From Clostridiales bacterium (GTDB lineage: Bacteria > Bacillota > Clostridia > Oscillospirales > Oscillospiraceae), in assembly GCA_022768185.1 (NCBI GenBank), contig JALEMS010000066.1, forward strand, positions 1 through 39,811: a stretch of 39,811 nucleotides of DNA. The letters run 5' to 3'. Below the pieces are notes generated by a model, which did not search any database, was not told the DNA's origin, and saw only the letters and a list, made by a program, of their open reading frames with translations. This document shows, piece by piece, positions 24,282 to 33,463 of this stretch (its first letter is position 1; every line of letters starts with the position of its first letter). The position numbers and the translations under genes are program-made.

Positions 24282-25817
24282 ATGCCAAAGCAACGATACA
24301 AACGCCTGTTGGCCGGCGTGCTCGCCGCACTGCTGCTCTCTTCCGGGAGCACTGCTTCGGCGGCCTCGGCGTCTGACTTCCGCGATGTGCCGCGCACGAG
24401 CTGGTACTATGATGCGGTGAATTTTGCAGTGGGTCAGGGCTTGTTTCAGGGTACGGGCGCAGGACAGTTTTCCCCGTCCGGAACGATGACGCGCGGTATG
24501 TTCGCCGTGGTGCTTAGCCGGCTGGCCGGAGCGAAAACGGGCGGCGGAGGCATGTGCATCGTACAGACCAGCGCCTGGCTGCGCGGCACGCCGTCGACCT
24601 CGGGAAAGCAGCTGACGCTGCTGTATCCCGGTGCGCGACTGAACATCACCGGCTTGTCCAACGGGTGGTACGCCGTGACAGACGGCACGCACACCGGCTA
24701 TCTGAGCCAGAGCGTCGTTAACGCCTACTCCAGCCGGTTTCTGGACGTGCCCTACGGGGCATATTACCGCGGTGCGGTCGACTGGGCCTCTGCCGTCGGA
24801 ATCGCCCAGCCGACGGCGGATGAATTCTTTTCGCCGGAGCTGGCCATCACGAGACAGGATCTGTGCCGGATGCTGTATCAGCTGGCCCGGAACGAGGGGT
24901 ATACGCTCCCTGCCGGCAGCACGGCGCCCTTTTCCGATCAGGCCAATATCAGCGCTGCCTGTGCTGAGGCCGTGTCGGTGATGCATCAGCTCGGCGTGGT
25001 GCAGGGACGGGAGAACGGCATGTTTGCTCCGCTGTCGGGTGCGACGCGGGCCGAGGTAGCGGCAATGCTTCAGCGCTACTGCAGCGCCGTGGAGGCTCTG
25101 ACGAAGGACGGCGCATCCGAACCGTCCGGCTCTGCCGGGCAATCCGGGACGGACGAGACGTCCGGAGACGGAACAACGACGGAGCCCGAGCCGTCCGTTT
25201 CCTACACCTACGGTACGGCGCTGCCGCAGACTGCCGCCGTCACCGACCGGTACTTTGACGACGCATGCTTTCTCGGCCACTCCATGGTGGTCGGAATGCG
25301 CTATTATTTTCACCTGGACAAGGCGGCCTTCTGCGCAGCCAACGGTTTGAGTGCGGCAGGCTTTCTGAGCTATACCGGCTTTTCCCTGTCCGGCGGCGGG
25401 ACCGGCAGCCTCGACGAGGCGCTGGGCACGCGGCAGTTCGGCAAGTATTATATCATGCTCGGCACAAACGAGATCACGCCCGACGGCAGCGAGACCTATC
25501 GTGAGAACATGCGCGCGATCATCCGCTATCTCCGCGCACGCTCGCCGCAGGCGAAGATTTATCTGCTGAGCGTGCTGCCGGCGGCGAAGGAGAACACCGA
25601 CGTGTGGCAGTATCTTACGCCGGAGAACATCCGTCCATACAACGAGCGGCTTCTGGAGCTGTCGGCGGAGGAAGAGGTGGCCTACCTTGATTTGTGGACG
25701 CTGTTTGCCGATGCAGACGGCTATCTGCCGGCCGAGCGCGCCACGCTCGACGGCATCCATCCCATGGCAAGCGAGTATCAGACGATGAAGAACGCTCTGC
25801 TGACTCATACCTACTGA
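24282..25817 (+). CDS. Surface SGNH/GDSL hydrolase with SLH and SH3 domains
   Basis: A 511-residue secreted protein. Signal peptide residues 1-30 end in ASA. SLH repeat one is at about 33-80, an SH3-like segment (IVQTSAWLRGTPSTSGKQL) at about 88-145, two more SLH repeats at 150-265, and a Ser/Gly/Thr/Glu-rich linker at 273-305. The C-terminal SGNH hydrolase has Ser334 in GHSMV, Asn396 in GTNE, and Asp490 and His493 in DGIHP. SLH domains bind wall polysaccharide, so it acts at the cell surface, probably removing acyl groups from glycans. GGAGGG precedes ATG 24282. Confidence 0.88.
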   Translation: MPKQRYKRLLAGVLAALLLSSGSTASAASASDFRDVPRTSWYYDAVNFAVGQGLFQGTGAGQFSPSGTMTRGMFAVVLSRLAGAKTGGGGMCIVQTSAWLRGTPSTSGKQLTLLYPGARLNITGLSNGWYAVTDGTHTGYLSQSVVNAYSSRFLDVPYGAYYRGAVDWASAVGIAQPTADEFFSPELAITRQDLCRMLYQLARNEGYTLPAGSTAPFSDQANISAACAEAVSVMHQLGVVQGRENGMFAPLSGATRAEVAAMLQRYCSAVEALTKDGASEPSGSAGQSGTDETSGDGTTTEPEPSVSYTYGTALPQTAAVTDRYFDDACFLGHSMVVGMRYYFHLDKAAFCAANGLSAAGFLSYTGFSLSGGGTGSLDEALGTRQFGKYYIMLGTNEITPDGSETYRENMRAIIRYLRARSPQAKIYLLSVLPAAKENTDVWQYLTPENIRPYNERLLELSAEEEVAYLDLWTLFADADGYLPAERATLDGIHPMASEYQTMKNALLTHTY

Positions 25818-25877
25818 GCATCCCCGCACGCAAGGAGAAGAAAACCAGGAGAAACGCGCAAGAGAGAGGAGAACCCA

Positions 25878-27176
25878 ATGCTTTACAACCATTTATCCAT
25901 CAACGAACAGGGGCACCTTGCCCTGGCTGGCGTCGACACCGTCGAGATGGCGGAGAAGTACGGCACGCCGCTTTATCTGCTGGACGAGATGCAGATCCGC
26001 ACAAAGTGCTGGACCTATGTGCAGAGCATGCGCAAGCATTTTCCGGTCGGTTCCACGGCGCTCTATGCCGGCAAGGCGCTCTGCTTCAAGCAGATGTACC
26101 CCATTCTGAAGCAGCTTGGCATGGGCGCGGACGTGGTGTCCACCGGCGAGATCCATACGGCGCTTGAGGCGGGCTTTCCGGCCTCTATGCTGGTGTTCCA
26201 CGGCAACGCCAAAACGGATGACGACCTCCGCTATGCCCTTGACAAGCGTGTCGGTTGGATCGTTGTGGACAACCCCGAGGAGCTGGAGCGCCTCAACGAG
26301 CTGGCCGGTGAGAAACGCGCCTGCCAGAAGATCATGCTGCGCCTGACGCCGGGGATCGATCCGCACACCTTTGAGGCCGTCAGCACCGGAAAGGTCGACT
26401 CCAAGTTCGGCCTCGTCATCGAAACCGGACAGGCACTGGAGGTGACCGGACGGGCGCTGGAGATGAAGAACGTGGAGCTGATGGGCTTCCACTGCCACGT
26501 CGGCTCGCAGATCTTTGACAGCAAGCCGTTTCTTGACGCGGCGGGCGTCATGCTCTCGTTCATGGCCGAGGCCAAGCAGAAGTACGGCTACAATGCGCAG
26601 GTGCTCAACCTCGGCGGCGGCATTGGCGTGCGTTATGTTGAGAGCGACCCGGAGGAGATCGATATCGACAAGGTGCTTTCCGAGCTGTCCAACTACATCA
26701 CCAACCAGTGCTGGCGCATGAAGATCTTTTCTCCGGCAATTTTTCTTGAGCCGGGCCGCAGCATCGTGGCCGACGCGGGCGTGACGATGTACACGGTGCA
26801 GAGCGTCAAGCAGATTCCGGGCTATAAGGACTATGTCATCGTTGACGGCGGCATGACCGACAATCCGCGCTATGCGCTGTACGGCGCGAAGTATACCGCC
26901 ATTGTGGCCAATAAAGCCGACCGGCCGGCGGACTTCCCCTGCACGCTGGCAGGCCGCTGCTGTGAGAGCGGCGACGTGATCGGCGAGAACATCGCACTGA
27001 CGCGCCCCGAGCGCGGAGACAAGGTGGCTGTGCTGACCACCGGCGCGTACAACTATTCGATGGCCTCCAACTACAACCGCTTCGGCCGCCCGGCTGTCGT
27101 GATGGTGTGCCAGGGAGAGGATCGTCTGGTCGTCCGGCGTGAGACGCTGGAGGATCTGACGCGCTGCGATGTGTGA
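25878..27176 (+). CDS. lysA: Diaminopimelate decarboxylase
   Basis: LysA decarboxylates meso-diaminopimelate to lysine, the last step of that pathway. The 432-residue fold type III PLP enzyme shows Lys66 in YAGKALC for the cofactor, the HCHVGSQI strand, the phosphate-binding GGGIG, EPGRSI, and GRCCESGDV with the substrate-site Cys. The C-terminal YNYSMASNYN is intact. AGAGGAGA precedes ATG 25878. No other lysine pathway gene lies near. A strong terminator follows. Confidence 0.97.
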   Translation: MLYNHLSINEQGHLALAGVDTVEMAEKYGTPLYLLDEMQIRTKCWTYVQSMRKHFPVGSTALYAGKALCFKQMYPILKQLGMGADVVSTGEIHTALEAGFPASMLVFHGNAKTDDDLRYALDKRVGWIVVDNPEELERLNELAGEKRACQKIMLRLTPGIDPHTFEAVSTGKVDSKFGLVIETGQALEVTGRALEMKNVELMGFHCHVGSQIFDSKPFLDAAGVMLSFMAEAKQKYGYNAQVLNLGGGIGVRYVESDPEEIDIDKVLSELSNYITNQCWRMKIFSPAIFLEPGRSIVADAGVTMYTVQSVKQIPGYKDYVIVDGGMTDNPRYALYGAKYTAIVANKADRPADFPCTLAGRCCESGDVIGENIALTRPERGDKVAVLTTGAYNYSMASNYNRFGRPAVVMVCQGEDRLVVRRETLEDLTRCDV

Positions 27177-27263
27177 CCCGCGGTGCGGCTGAGAACAGAT
27201 CGCGCCAGGGTAATACGCTGCATGCCTGAAAACGGCAGGGAAAGCTCCGAACCATAACAGCGG

Positions 27264-27308
27264 AAAAAGCAGCATGTACCGCAGAGCCTGCGGCACATGC
27301 TGCTTTTT
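27264..27308. terminator. Terminator after lysA
   Basis: A 14-base-pair stem (27264-27277 with 27295-27308) with inner CCGCAG/CTGCGG ends in TTTTT and starts with AAAAA, so it can work in both directions. Confidence 0.93.
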
Positions 27309-27313
27309 GCTGT

Positions 27314-27346
27314 AAAAAGAGGGCGCTGTACGAATGTACAGCGCCC
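27314..27346 (-). terminator. Terminator of the HtrA-type protease gene
   Basis: GGGCGCTGTAC (27321-27331) and GTACAGCGCCC (27336-27346) form a perfect stem. On the minus strand TCTTTTTAC follows. Confidence 0.9.
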
Positions 27347-27407
27347 GGTCCGTTGTGTGGGTCTTGTTTGAACGATATAAGAGGAAAGAGGAAGAGAGAA
27401 AACGGGT

Positions 27408-28913
27408 TTACCAGCGGTCGCCGCTGAAGGGGTTGGTGTACGCGCCGCCGGCATTGAAGCCGTCGGGAGCCTGCTGCAGCTGCGCCTGTTCGGATTCTTC
27501 GGACGCAGCGGCCGTCTCTTCATCGAAAACGATGGTCAGCGTCTGATAGCTGCCGGCGCGGTAGACGGTAATCTCTGCGCTGTCGCCGGCCTTGTAGGCC
27601 TTCTTGGCGTACTTCAGATCGTTGGTGCTGGTGATGGCTTCGTTGCCGAGCTGGGTGATGATATCACTCACCTGCAGGCCGGCCTTGTCTGCGGCGCTGC
27701 CGTCGGTGACGGAGTAAACATATGCGCCGACGACCATGTTGTAATAGGCAGCCATACTGCTGGTGACGTCCAGCACCTGCACGCCCATGGCGGGTTTGCC
27801 GGAGACGTAGCCGTTGGTGATCAGCTCCTTGGCGATGTCCATCGCATCGTTGATGGGGATGGCGAAGCCGAGGCCCTCCACACCGGAGGAAGCATACTTG
27901 GCCGTAACAATGCCGATGACCTGGCCCTGTGCGTTGTAGACGGGGCCGCCGGAGTTGCCGCTGTTGACGGCGGCGTCGATCTGGAACATGTTGATGGCAG
28001 AACTGCTGCTTTCCGTGGCGATGACGCGGTCGAGCGCGGAGACGGAGCCGGTCGTCATGGTGAACTCCAGCTCGCCGAGCGGGTTGCCAACGGCATAGAC
28101 CGGTTCGCCCACGGTGATGGTGTCGCTGTTGCCAATGGTGACGGGGGTGAGTCCGTCGGCGTCGATCTTCAGTACGGCTACGTCATTTTCCTCCTCGCTG
28201 CCGACGACGGAGGCCGTGTAGCTTGTGCCGTCCTTAAACAGAACGTTGATGGACGAGCCCTGTGTAACGGCGCTCTTGATGACGTGATAGTTCGTGAGGA
28301 TATAGCCGTCAGACGAGATGACAAAGCCGGAGCCGACGACCGGCGTTGTGGTGATCATACCGAAATAATTGGTTTTGGTCTCGGTCTGGATGCCGACGGT
28401 CTGCTTGCAGGCCAGCGCATAGATATCGCCGCTGTTGAAGCTGCCGAGCGTGACCGGCTGGGTAGCAACGTTATTGGACGTCAGGTCGTTGGGAACGCCG
28501 TCGCTGTCCGACGGTATGCCGGACTCGGCCTGCGTCTGCGCATCCAGCTTTTTGCCGATCAGCTGCGCACTGAGCGCGCCGCCGCCGATGCCGCCGAGAA
28601 TGGCACAGACCAGGCACAGGCACAGCACTCGTACCCAGCCCGCGTTATGACCGGAAGACTCCGGCTTCTGCGCCGTCTTCTTCGGCTGCGCTTTTTTTTC
28701 GGGCGGAGTGTAGTATCGGGTGGGGGCGGTGAACTCGTCCTGCGGACGGTACTGCGCGTCGGAATACAGGGGACTGGACTGATCGGACGCGGAGAAATGG
28801 TATTCTCCATCCACAGCAGCTTCCGACTGTGCGCCGGAGGCAGCTGCTGCGTCCGTTTCTTTGTTGAAGGAACCACGGTTCATGGCTTCATTGGTGTTGT
28901 TTTCGCTGCTCAT
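27408..28913 (-). CDS. HtrA/DegP-family membrane serine protease
   Basis: A 501-residue envelope quality-control protease. Order: a polar cytoplasmic N-terminus to about residue 90, one membrane span at 92-115, a trypsin-like domain with His210 (TNYHV), Asp244 (ENDVAVL) and Ser321 (GNSGGP), then a PDZ domain and a short Gln/Ala-rich tail. GGAGG is one base from a first ATG (28919) but seven from ATG 28913, so I chose the latter. A -10 TATACT lies at 28950-28955 on the minus strand without a convincing -35. It follows the ABC permease gene by 94 bases but seems separately expressed. Confidence 0.94.
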   Translation of the reverse strand: MSSENNTNEAMNRGSFNKETDAAAASGAQSEAAVDGEYHFSASDQSSPLYSDAQYRPQDEFTAPTRYYTPPEKKAQPKKTAQKPESSGHNAGWVRVLCLCLVCAILGGIGGGALSAQLIGKKLDAQTQAESGIPSDSDGVPNDLTSNNVATQPVTLGSFNSGDIYALACKQTVGIQTETKTNYFGMITTTPVVGSGFVISSDGYILTNYHVIKSAVTQGSSINVLFKDGTSYTASVVGSEEENDVAVLKIDADGLTPVTIGNSDTITVGEPVYAVGNPLGELEFTMTTGSVSALDRVIATESSSSAINMFQIDAAVNSGNSGGPVYNAQGQVIGIVTAKYASSGVEGLGFAIPINDAMDIAKELITNGYVSGKPAMGVQVLDVTSSMAAYYNMVVGAYVYSVTDGSAADKAGLQVSDIITQLGNEAITSTNDLKYAKKAYKAGDSAEITVYRAGSYQTLTIVFDEETAAASEESEQAQLQQAPDGFNAGGAYTNPFSGDRW

Positions 28914-29007
28914 ATCCATGCCTCCGATTTGGATCTCAATGTTTATGGCAGTATAGTACAACACACCTGTGTCGAATGCATGAACAATCCCGAAACTTTT
29001 TTCACAT

Positions 29008-31017
29008 TTATGCAGCCGGGACGTCGATAACACGGCTGGCGTCGCTCTCGGGGACGGCAACGGGAACGTCCAACCTCAGATCGGTGGGGGAGGCCGGTTC
29101 GCCGGCCTCCTCATTGATGCGTTCGATGGCGGCCTGCGCTTCGGCGACCGTCTCCAGGCGCACGCCATGCTCGGTGAGCCAGGCGTTGGTTCGCGTGGAG
29201 TAGATGGTGGGATGGGTGAAGAAATCCTCCCAGATGCTCCCATCGTAGATGCCTTCCTGCTCCCGCTTTTTGGCGGCCTCCAGGTCGTACAGCTCAAAGC
29301 GGATGGTCAGGTTATAGACCTCGTTGCTGTAGGCTTCCTCGTCCGTCAGATAGAGCCGGCCGAGCGTGCCGTCCTCCAGATCGGGCAGGATGCACTCGTT
29401 GTAAAGCTGATACATGGCCCGCGACGTCAACCGAATGGTGGGATAGTCGGCTGCGTCATCCGGGTGGTATACGTCCTCCGGGCGGTAATTGTATTCAATG
29501 CAGGCTGTGGAAATATTCTGCTCAGTGACCGGAATCGAGACGTGCTTGCGGGAGAGCAGGCCCTCCTTCGAGTTGAGCAGCGCTTCAATGGCGGCCAGAT
29601 CGTCGTTGCCCTCAGGCAACTGCGGATCGCTGCAGTACAGCGTCCAGTACAGGCGGCTGAACGTTTTGCCGTCGCTGAGGGTGTAGAGCAGCCGGGTATA
29701 GGCGCCGCCGGTGCCGCTGTCGTTGTGCTCATAGATTGTCTTGTGCGCGACAAGACTTTCGTGCAGCATCAGTGCGCCGCGGATGTTTTCCGGCTCAGTG
29801 AACTCGGCGTTGTTGCCGTTGTAGCTGACGGCGACGGAGACAACGTCGTCCGGCTTGGGCACGCGCTTTTCATAGCCGAACAGGTCAAACTCACAGGCGA
29901 GGGTCAGTGCGCACAGCAGCGCGCAGAACACAGCCAGTCCGCGCAGGTTACTGCGGAAGACCCGGAAGGTCTTCTTCATCAGCATATTGGCTCCGAACCA
30001 CCCGATCACGCCGCCGATGAGCATGAACAGCAGCAGCGCCAGCATGTGCGGCAGTGTGCCGGAGTTGTTTGAACCCCTGTAGCCGATGAGGATGACATGC
30101 ATCAGGCAGCCGAGCGCCAGCGCGCAGGCCAGCGCCAGACACCAGCGGAATACCGGGCGCAGCACGCGAATGGCCACGGTGTCGCCCGCGCTTTCCATAC
30201 GGCGGCTGCGGTAAAGCAGCAGCGCCAGTACAGCAAACACCACGCCGGAGACGCAATAGGCGGCCAGCATACCCCATGAGCCGAAGTAGTAGCCTGTCGT
30301 GATATAGCTGTCATACAGCGCGCTGTACTGTTGAATGCGCTCGACCTCCATACCGGACATCATTTCCCAGATCGGTGAGAGGAAGGACAGACGCAGCGAG
30401 TCGGAGCCGGGACTGCCGTAAACAAAGCAGCTGAGGATATAGCGTACGGTGGCCTCCAGGCCGACCGCTGTGAAGCTGAGAATGCCGTAGACTGCGGGGA
30501 GAATGAGCAGCTGTCCCGTCAGCATGGCGCAGAAGGAGGCAAAGCCGTAGAAGGTGATGTTGGTCATGGAGACGATGACAAACCACTGACAGAGGGTTGC
30601 CGGGTCTGCCACATGATACAGCGCCTCCACACCGAGCGCCAGCAGCGCGATGAGCACATTGATCAGCAAGACGGGCAGCAGCCCTGCCAGAAAGCAGGAG
30701 AAGAACATACCCTCGCGCCGGACGGGGAGCACGCAGAACATGCCGGTGCCCTTGCTGTTGTACAGGTGGCTGAACACGGCCATGGCTGTGAATGCCGAGA
30801 AAATAAACGAGATGATCGTGCCGCCCTTTATGGCAAATGTGAGAACATTGCTGGCACATTCGACGGCGTCCGGCCTGAGCTGCCACCGAAGCTGACCGAG
30901 CAGCGGCATCGGCAGTACGAAGAACCATATGCCGGCATAGAGCAGCCACAGCGGCCAGAAACGGCGGACGGTCTTGCCGAAAATGGTCTGATTAAAGAAC
31001 GATTTCCCGGACTGCAT
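29008..31017 (-). CDS. ABC exporter permease with large extracellular region
   Basis: A 669-residue membrane protein. The first 270 residues hold about six spans and resemble ABC-2 type permeases. Further spans lie near 290-310, 325-350 and 365-385. The last 280 residues are soluble, acidic and probably outside the cell. GGGAGGT lies seven bases before ATG 31017; a GTG three codons earlier is possible. It overlaps the ATPase gene by 26 bases. With the ATPase and a GntR regulator it matches YtrABC-like systems, often induced by wall-active agents; the substrate is unknown. Confidence 0.85.
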   Translation of the reverse strand: MQSGKSFFNQTIFGKTVRRFWPLWLLYAGIWFFVLPMPLLGQLRWQLRPDAVECASNVLTFAIKGGTIISFIFSAFTAMAVFSHLYNSKGTGMFCVLPVRREGMFFSCFLAGLLPVLLINVLIALLALGVEALYHVADPATLCQWFVIVSMTNITFYGFASFCAMLTGQLLILPAVYGILSFTAVGLEATVRYILSCFVYGSPGSDSLRLSFLSPIWEMMSGMEVERIQQYSALYDSYITTGYYFGSWGMLAAYCVSGVVFAVLALLLYRSRRMESAGDTVAIRVLRPVFRWCLALACALALGCLMHVILIGYRGSNNSGTLPHMLALLLFMLIGGVIGWFGANMLMKKTFRVFRSNLRGLAVFCALLCALTLACEFDLFGYEKRVPKPDDVVSVAVSYNGNNAEFTEPENIRGALMLHESLVAHKTIYEHNDSGTGGAYTRLLYTLSDGKTFSRLYWTLYCSDPQLPEGNDDLAAIEALLNSKEGLLSRKHVSIPVTEQNISTACIEYNYRPEDVYHPDDAADYPTIRLTSRAMYQLYNECILPDLEDGTLGRLYLTDEEAYSNEVYNLTIRFELYDLEAAKKREQEGIYDGSIWEDFFTHPTIYSTRTNAWLTEHGVRLETVAEAQAAIERINEEAGEPASPTDLRLDVPVAVPESDASRVIDVPAA

Positions 31018-31891
31018 AGTCGGCACCTCCCAACTCGTAAATGAAAATTTCCTCCAGCGTCAGCGGCACGGCGTCCATGAACAGCGGCTGACAGGCTGCC
31101 AGTCGGGCCGTCAGCTCCTCCGTGCGGCCACGCAGGATCAGCGTGTGGAGCCGGCCGGTCTGCGACTGGTGCAGAATCTGCAGCTCCTGCGGCAGAGACA
31201 CGCCGTCCGGCAGGGCGACGAGGATCTTGACCACGTTTTCCTGCAGCTCGGAAAGCGAACGTTCAAGCAGAAGCCTTCCGTGATTGATGATGCCGACATG
31301 GTCGCACACGTCCTCCAGCTCGCGCAGATTGTGCGAGGAGACGAGAATGGTGGTGCCGTGCTCGGCTGCATCGGCCAGCGCGATGCTCCATACCTGGCGG
31401 CGCATGACGGGGTCAAGACCGTCGACCGGCTCGTCGAGGATCAGCAGATCGGGCCGCATGGACATGCTCAGCCAGAAGGCGGCCTGCTTCTGCATGCCGC
31501 GCGAGAGGCGGCGGATGGGGCGCTTGTCGTCCAGCGAGAACGCACCGCGCAGCTTTTCGTAGCGCTCCATATCGAAGCTGGGGTAGAGCCGACGGTAGTA
31601 GCGCATCATGTCTGCGGTGGACGCCTGCGGGAAATAGGCGATGTCATCCGGGATATAGGCAATGCGGGATTTGACGGCGGTGTTTTCATACACCGGCTGG
31701 CCGTCGATGCGAATCTCGCCGGAGTCCTGACGAAAGATGCCCGTCAGATGGCGGATGATCGTGGACTTGCCTGCGCCGTTCGGGCCGACCAGTCCGTAGA
31801 CTGCGCCCTGCGGAACGCTGAGGGACAGTCCGTCGAGCGCACGAAAGCCGTCAAAGCTTTTGACGACGTTTTCAACTTCAACCATTTGCAT
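30992..31891 (-). CDS. ABC exporter ATPase
   Basis: A 299-residue ATPase of the CcmA/YtrB type. Walker A is GPNGAGKST near residue 36, the signature region is LSRGMQKQ (degenerate LSGGQ, normal for this clade), Walker B is LLILDEPVDGLDP, and the H-loop is SSHN. About 80 C-terminal residues form a regulatory tail. AGGAGGAG lies eight bases before ATG 31891. It is encoded between a GntR regulator four bases upstream and the permease it overlaps. Confidence 0.93.
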   Translation of the reverse strand: MQMVEVENVVKSFDGFRALDGLSLSVPQGAVYGLVGPNGAGKSTIIRHLTGIFRQDSGEIRIDGQPVYENTAVKSRIAYIPDDIAYFPQASTADMMRYYRRLYPSFDMERYEKLRGAFSLDDKRPIRRLSRGMQKQAAFWLSMSMRPDLLILDEPVDGLDPVMRRQVWSIALADAAEHGTTILVSSHNLRELEDVCDHVGIINHGRLLLERSLSELQENVVKILVALPDGVSLPQELQILHQSQTGRLHTLILRGRTEELTARLAACQPLFMDAVPLTLEEIFIYELGGADYAVREIVL

Positions 31892-31894
31892 CTG

Positions 31895-32245
31895 TTATGC
31901 TCCTCCTATGCGGTCTTTCAGCTCCAGAGCGCTCATACCCATCCAGAGCAGTTCCTGTGTGATTTCGTCGAACTGCCGCAGCAGCTCGTCTTTGCGCCTG
32001 GGATCCGGCTCGCTGTGGGTTGCGAAGCTGCCCTTGCCGGGAACGGAGCAGATAAAGCCCTCAGCCTCCAGCTCGCGGTAGGCGCGCTGAATGGTGTTGG
32101 GATTGATGGCAAGGGAAGCCGCCAGCTCGCGGACAGAGGGAAGCTTTCCGTCGGGCGGCAGCGCACCGGACACGATCAGGCGGCGCAGTGCGTCCTTGAC
32201 CTGCTCGTAAATGGGACGTCCGTCACGGTAGTTGATCGTAATCAT
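31895..32245 (-). CDS. GntR-family (YtrA subfamily) transcriptional regulator
   Basis: A 116-residue regulator: a winged helix-turn-helix with the GntR signature (LPSVRELAASLAINPNTIQR at about residues 40-59) and a short C-terminal helical part, the size of the YtrA subfamily. It heads the operon with the ABC ATPase and permease and probably represses it. GAGGTGA precedes ATG 32245. A consensus promoter and a tandem repeat at the transcription start lie just upstream. Confidence 0.93.
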   Translation of the reverse strand: MITINYRDGRPIYEQVKDALRRLIVSGALPPDGKLPSVRELAASLAINPNTIQRAYRELEAEGFICSVPGKGSFATHSEPDPRRKDELLRQFDEITQELLWMGMSALELKDRIGGA

Positions 32246-32273
32246 GATTTATCACCTCAAGATACAGCAGCAA

Positions 32274-32324
32274 AACTGTGTCAACTGTGTTAATCAGTAT
32301 AATACAGATGAACCGGGCTGTCAA
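32274..32324 (-). promoter_or_regulatory. Promoter and tandem-repeat operator of the GntR-ABC operon
   Basis: On the minus strand TTGACA (32319-32324) and TATACT (32296-32301) are 17 bases apart. The predicted start near 32289 lies in two direct copies of AACTGTGT (plus strand, 32274-32281 and 32283-32290). A repressor bound there would block initiation. Confidence 0.8.
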
Positions 32325-32370
32325 GCACTATCCCGGAAAAAATATCCGTTTTTCCAATCCGGAACGGCAG

Positions 32371-32399
32371 AAAGGCCGCAGACACTGTCTGCGGCCTTT
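32371..32399. terminator. Terminator of mnmG-mnmA
   Basis: AAAGGCCGCAGA (32371-32382) pairs with TCTGCGGCCTTT (32388-32399) around a five-base loop. T-runs are short on both sides, but the position between operons supports the call. Confidence 0.75.
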
Positions 32400-32458
32400 C
32401 AATTTGTATGCTTCCTTCCGGATAAGAATCTCGTTTCCGCGTGTGTTCGGGCGCGGAG

Positions 32459-33463
32459 TCAGTTCGTGCAGATGAAGCCGCCGCCGAGCAGGCGGTCTCC
32501 GTCGTAGAGAACGGCGGACTGGCCGGGAGCGGGAGCGCGCACGGCGTCGTCGGTGAGAATGTACACGCCGCCGCCGTCGGGCGTGACGGTTGCCATCGGG
32601 TTTTCCCACTTGGTGTGGCGCACGCGCACGCTGGCGCGGAAGGGGCCGTCCGGCCGGTCGATCAGCCAGCTGAAGGCACTGGCGTGCACCTCGTGGGTGA
32701 ACAGCTCCTCCCACAGAGCCAGCTCCACCTCGTTGCGCTCCGGATGCAGCGCGGAAACGTACAGCCGCCGGCCCTCGAATGAGCCGAGGCCGCGGCGCTG
32801 GCCGACGGTGTAGCGGTGCAGACCCTCGTGGCGTCCGATCACCTCGCCATGGAAGACAAAGTTTCCGGGCGGCGGACAGACGCCGCGCTGCTCCAGCCAG
32901 GCCGCGTAGTCGTTGGCGGGGATAAAGCAGATTTCCATGCTGTCCGGCTTTTTTGCGGCAGCGACGCCGAGCTGCTCAGCCAGATGGCGCACCTCCCGCT
33001 TGGGGTATTCGCCCAGCGGCAGGACGAGGCGGGCGGCCTGCGCACGCGTAAGGCGGCAGAGCATATAGCTTTGATCGTTTTCCGGGTGACCCTTGAAAAT
33101 CGCGCCGCCGGCGGCGCGGGCATAGTGCCCCGTGGCGATGTACGGTGCGCCGATGCGGTCGGCGTGCGCGCACAGGGCGGCAAACTTGACGGCGGGGTTG
33201 CAGAGAATGCAGGGATTCGGCGTCCGGCCATGGGCGTAGCTGTCGGCAAACGGACGGCAGACGCAGCGCTCCATGGCGGCCTGCGTGTTGAGCACCGAGA
33301 AGGGGATGCCCATCGTCTGTGCGGCGGCGCGCGCCTCGTCCGGCGGCGTGAAGCCGGCGTTGAGATACAGCGCGTGTACCTCATAGCCCTGCTGCTGCAG
33401 CAGAGCGGCAGACACGGAGGAATCCACGCCTCCCGACAGACCCAGAACAACTTTTTCTTTCAT
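32459..33463 (-). CDS. mnmA: tRNA-specific 2-thiouridylase
   Basis: MnmA puts sulfur on uridine 34 of Lys, Glu and Gln tRNAs, using ATP and a sulfur relay. The 334-residue protein has the PP-loop SGGVDSS at residues 10-16, one catalytic Cys in [13 protein letters not shown], and the second Cys in MEICFI. The C-terminal beta-barrel domain is complete. Its ATG overlaps the mnmG stop by four bases, so both wobble-modification enzymes come from one mRNA. At 334 residues it is slightly shorter than many homologues. Confidence 0.95.
   Translation of the reverse strand: MKEKVVLGLSGGVDSSVSAALLQQQGYEVHALYLNAGFTPPDEARAAAQTMGIPFSVLNTQAAMERCVCRPFADSYAHGRTPNPCILCNPAVKFAALCAHADRIGAPYIATGHYARAAGGAIFKGHPENDQSYMLCRLTRAQAARLVLPLGEYPKREVRHLAEQLGVAAAKKPDSMEICFIPANDYAAWLEQRGVCPPPGNFVFHGEVIGRHEGLHRYTVGQRRGLGSFEGRRLYVSALHPERNEVELALWEELFTHEVHASAFSWLIDRPDGPFRASVRVRHTKWENPMATVTPDGGGVYILTDDAVRAPAPGQSAVLYDGDRLLGGGFICTN

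Noticed and set aside
23439-25892. Minus-strand frame of 817 codons
   Set aside because: It crosses the HD and SLH-SGNH genes and a terminator-promoter region; arginine- and histidine-rich shadow composition.
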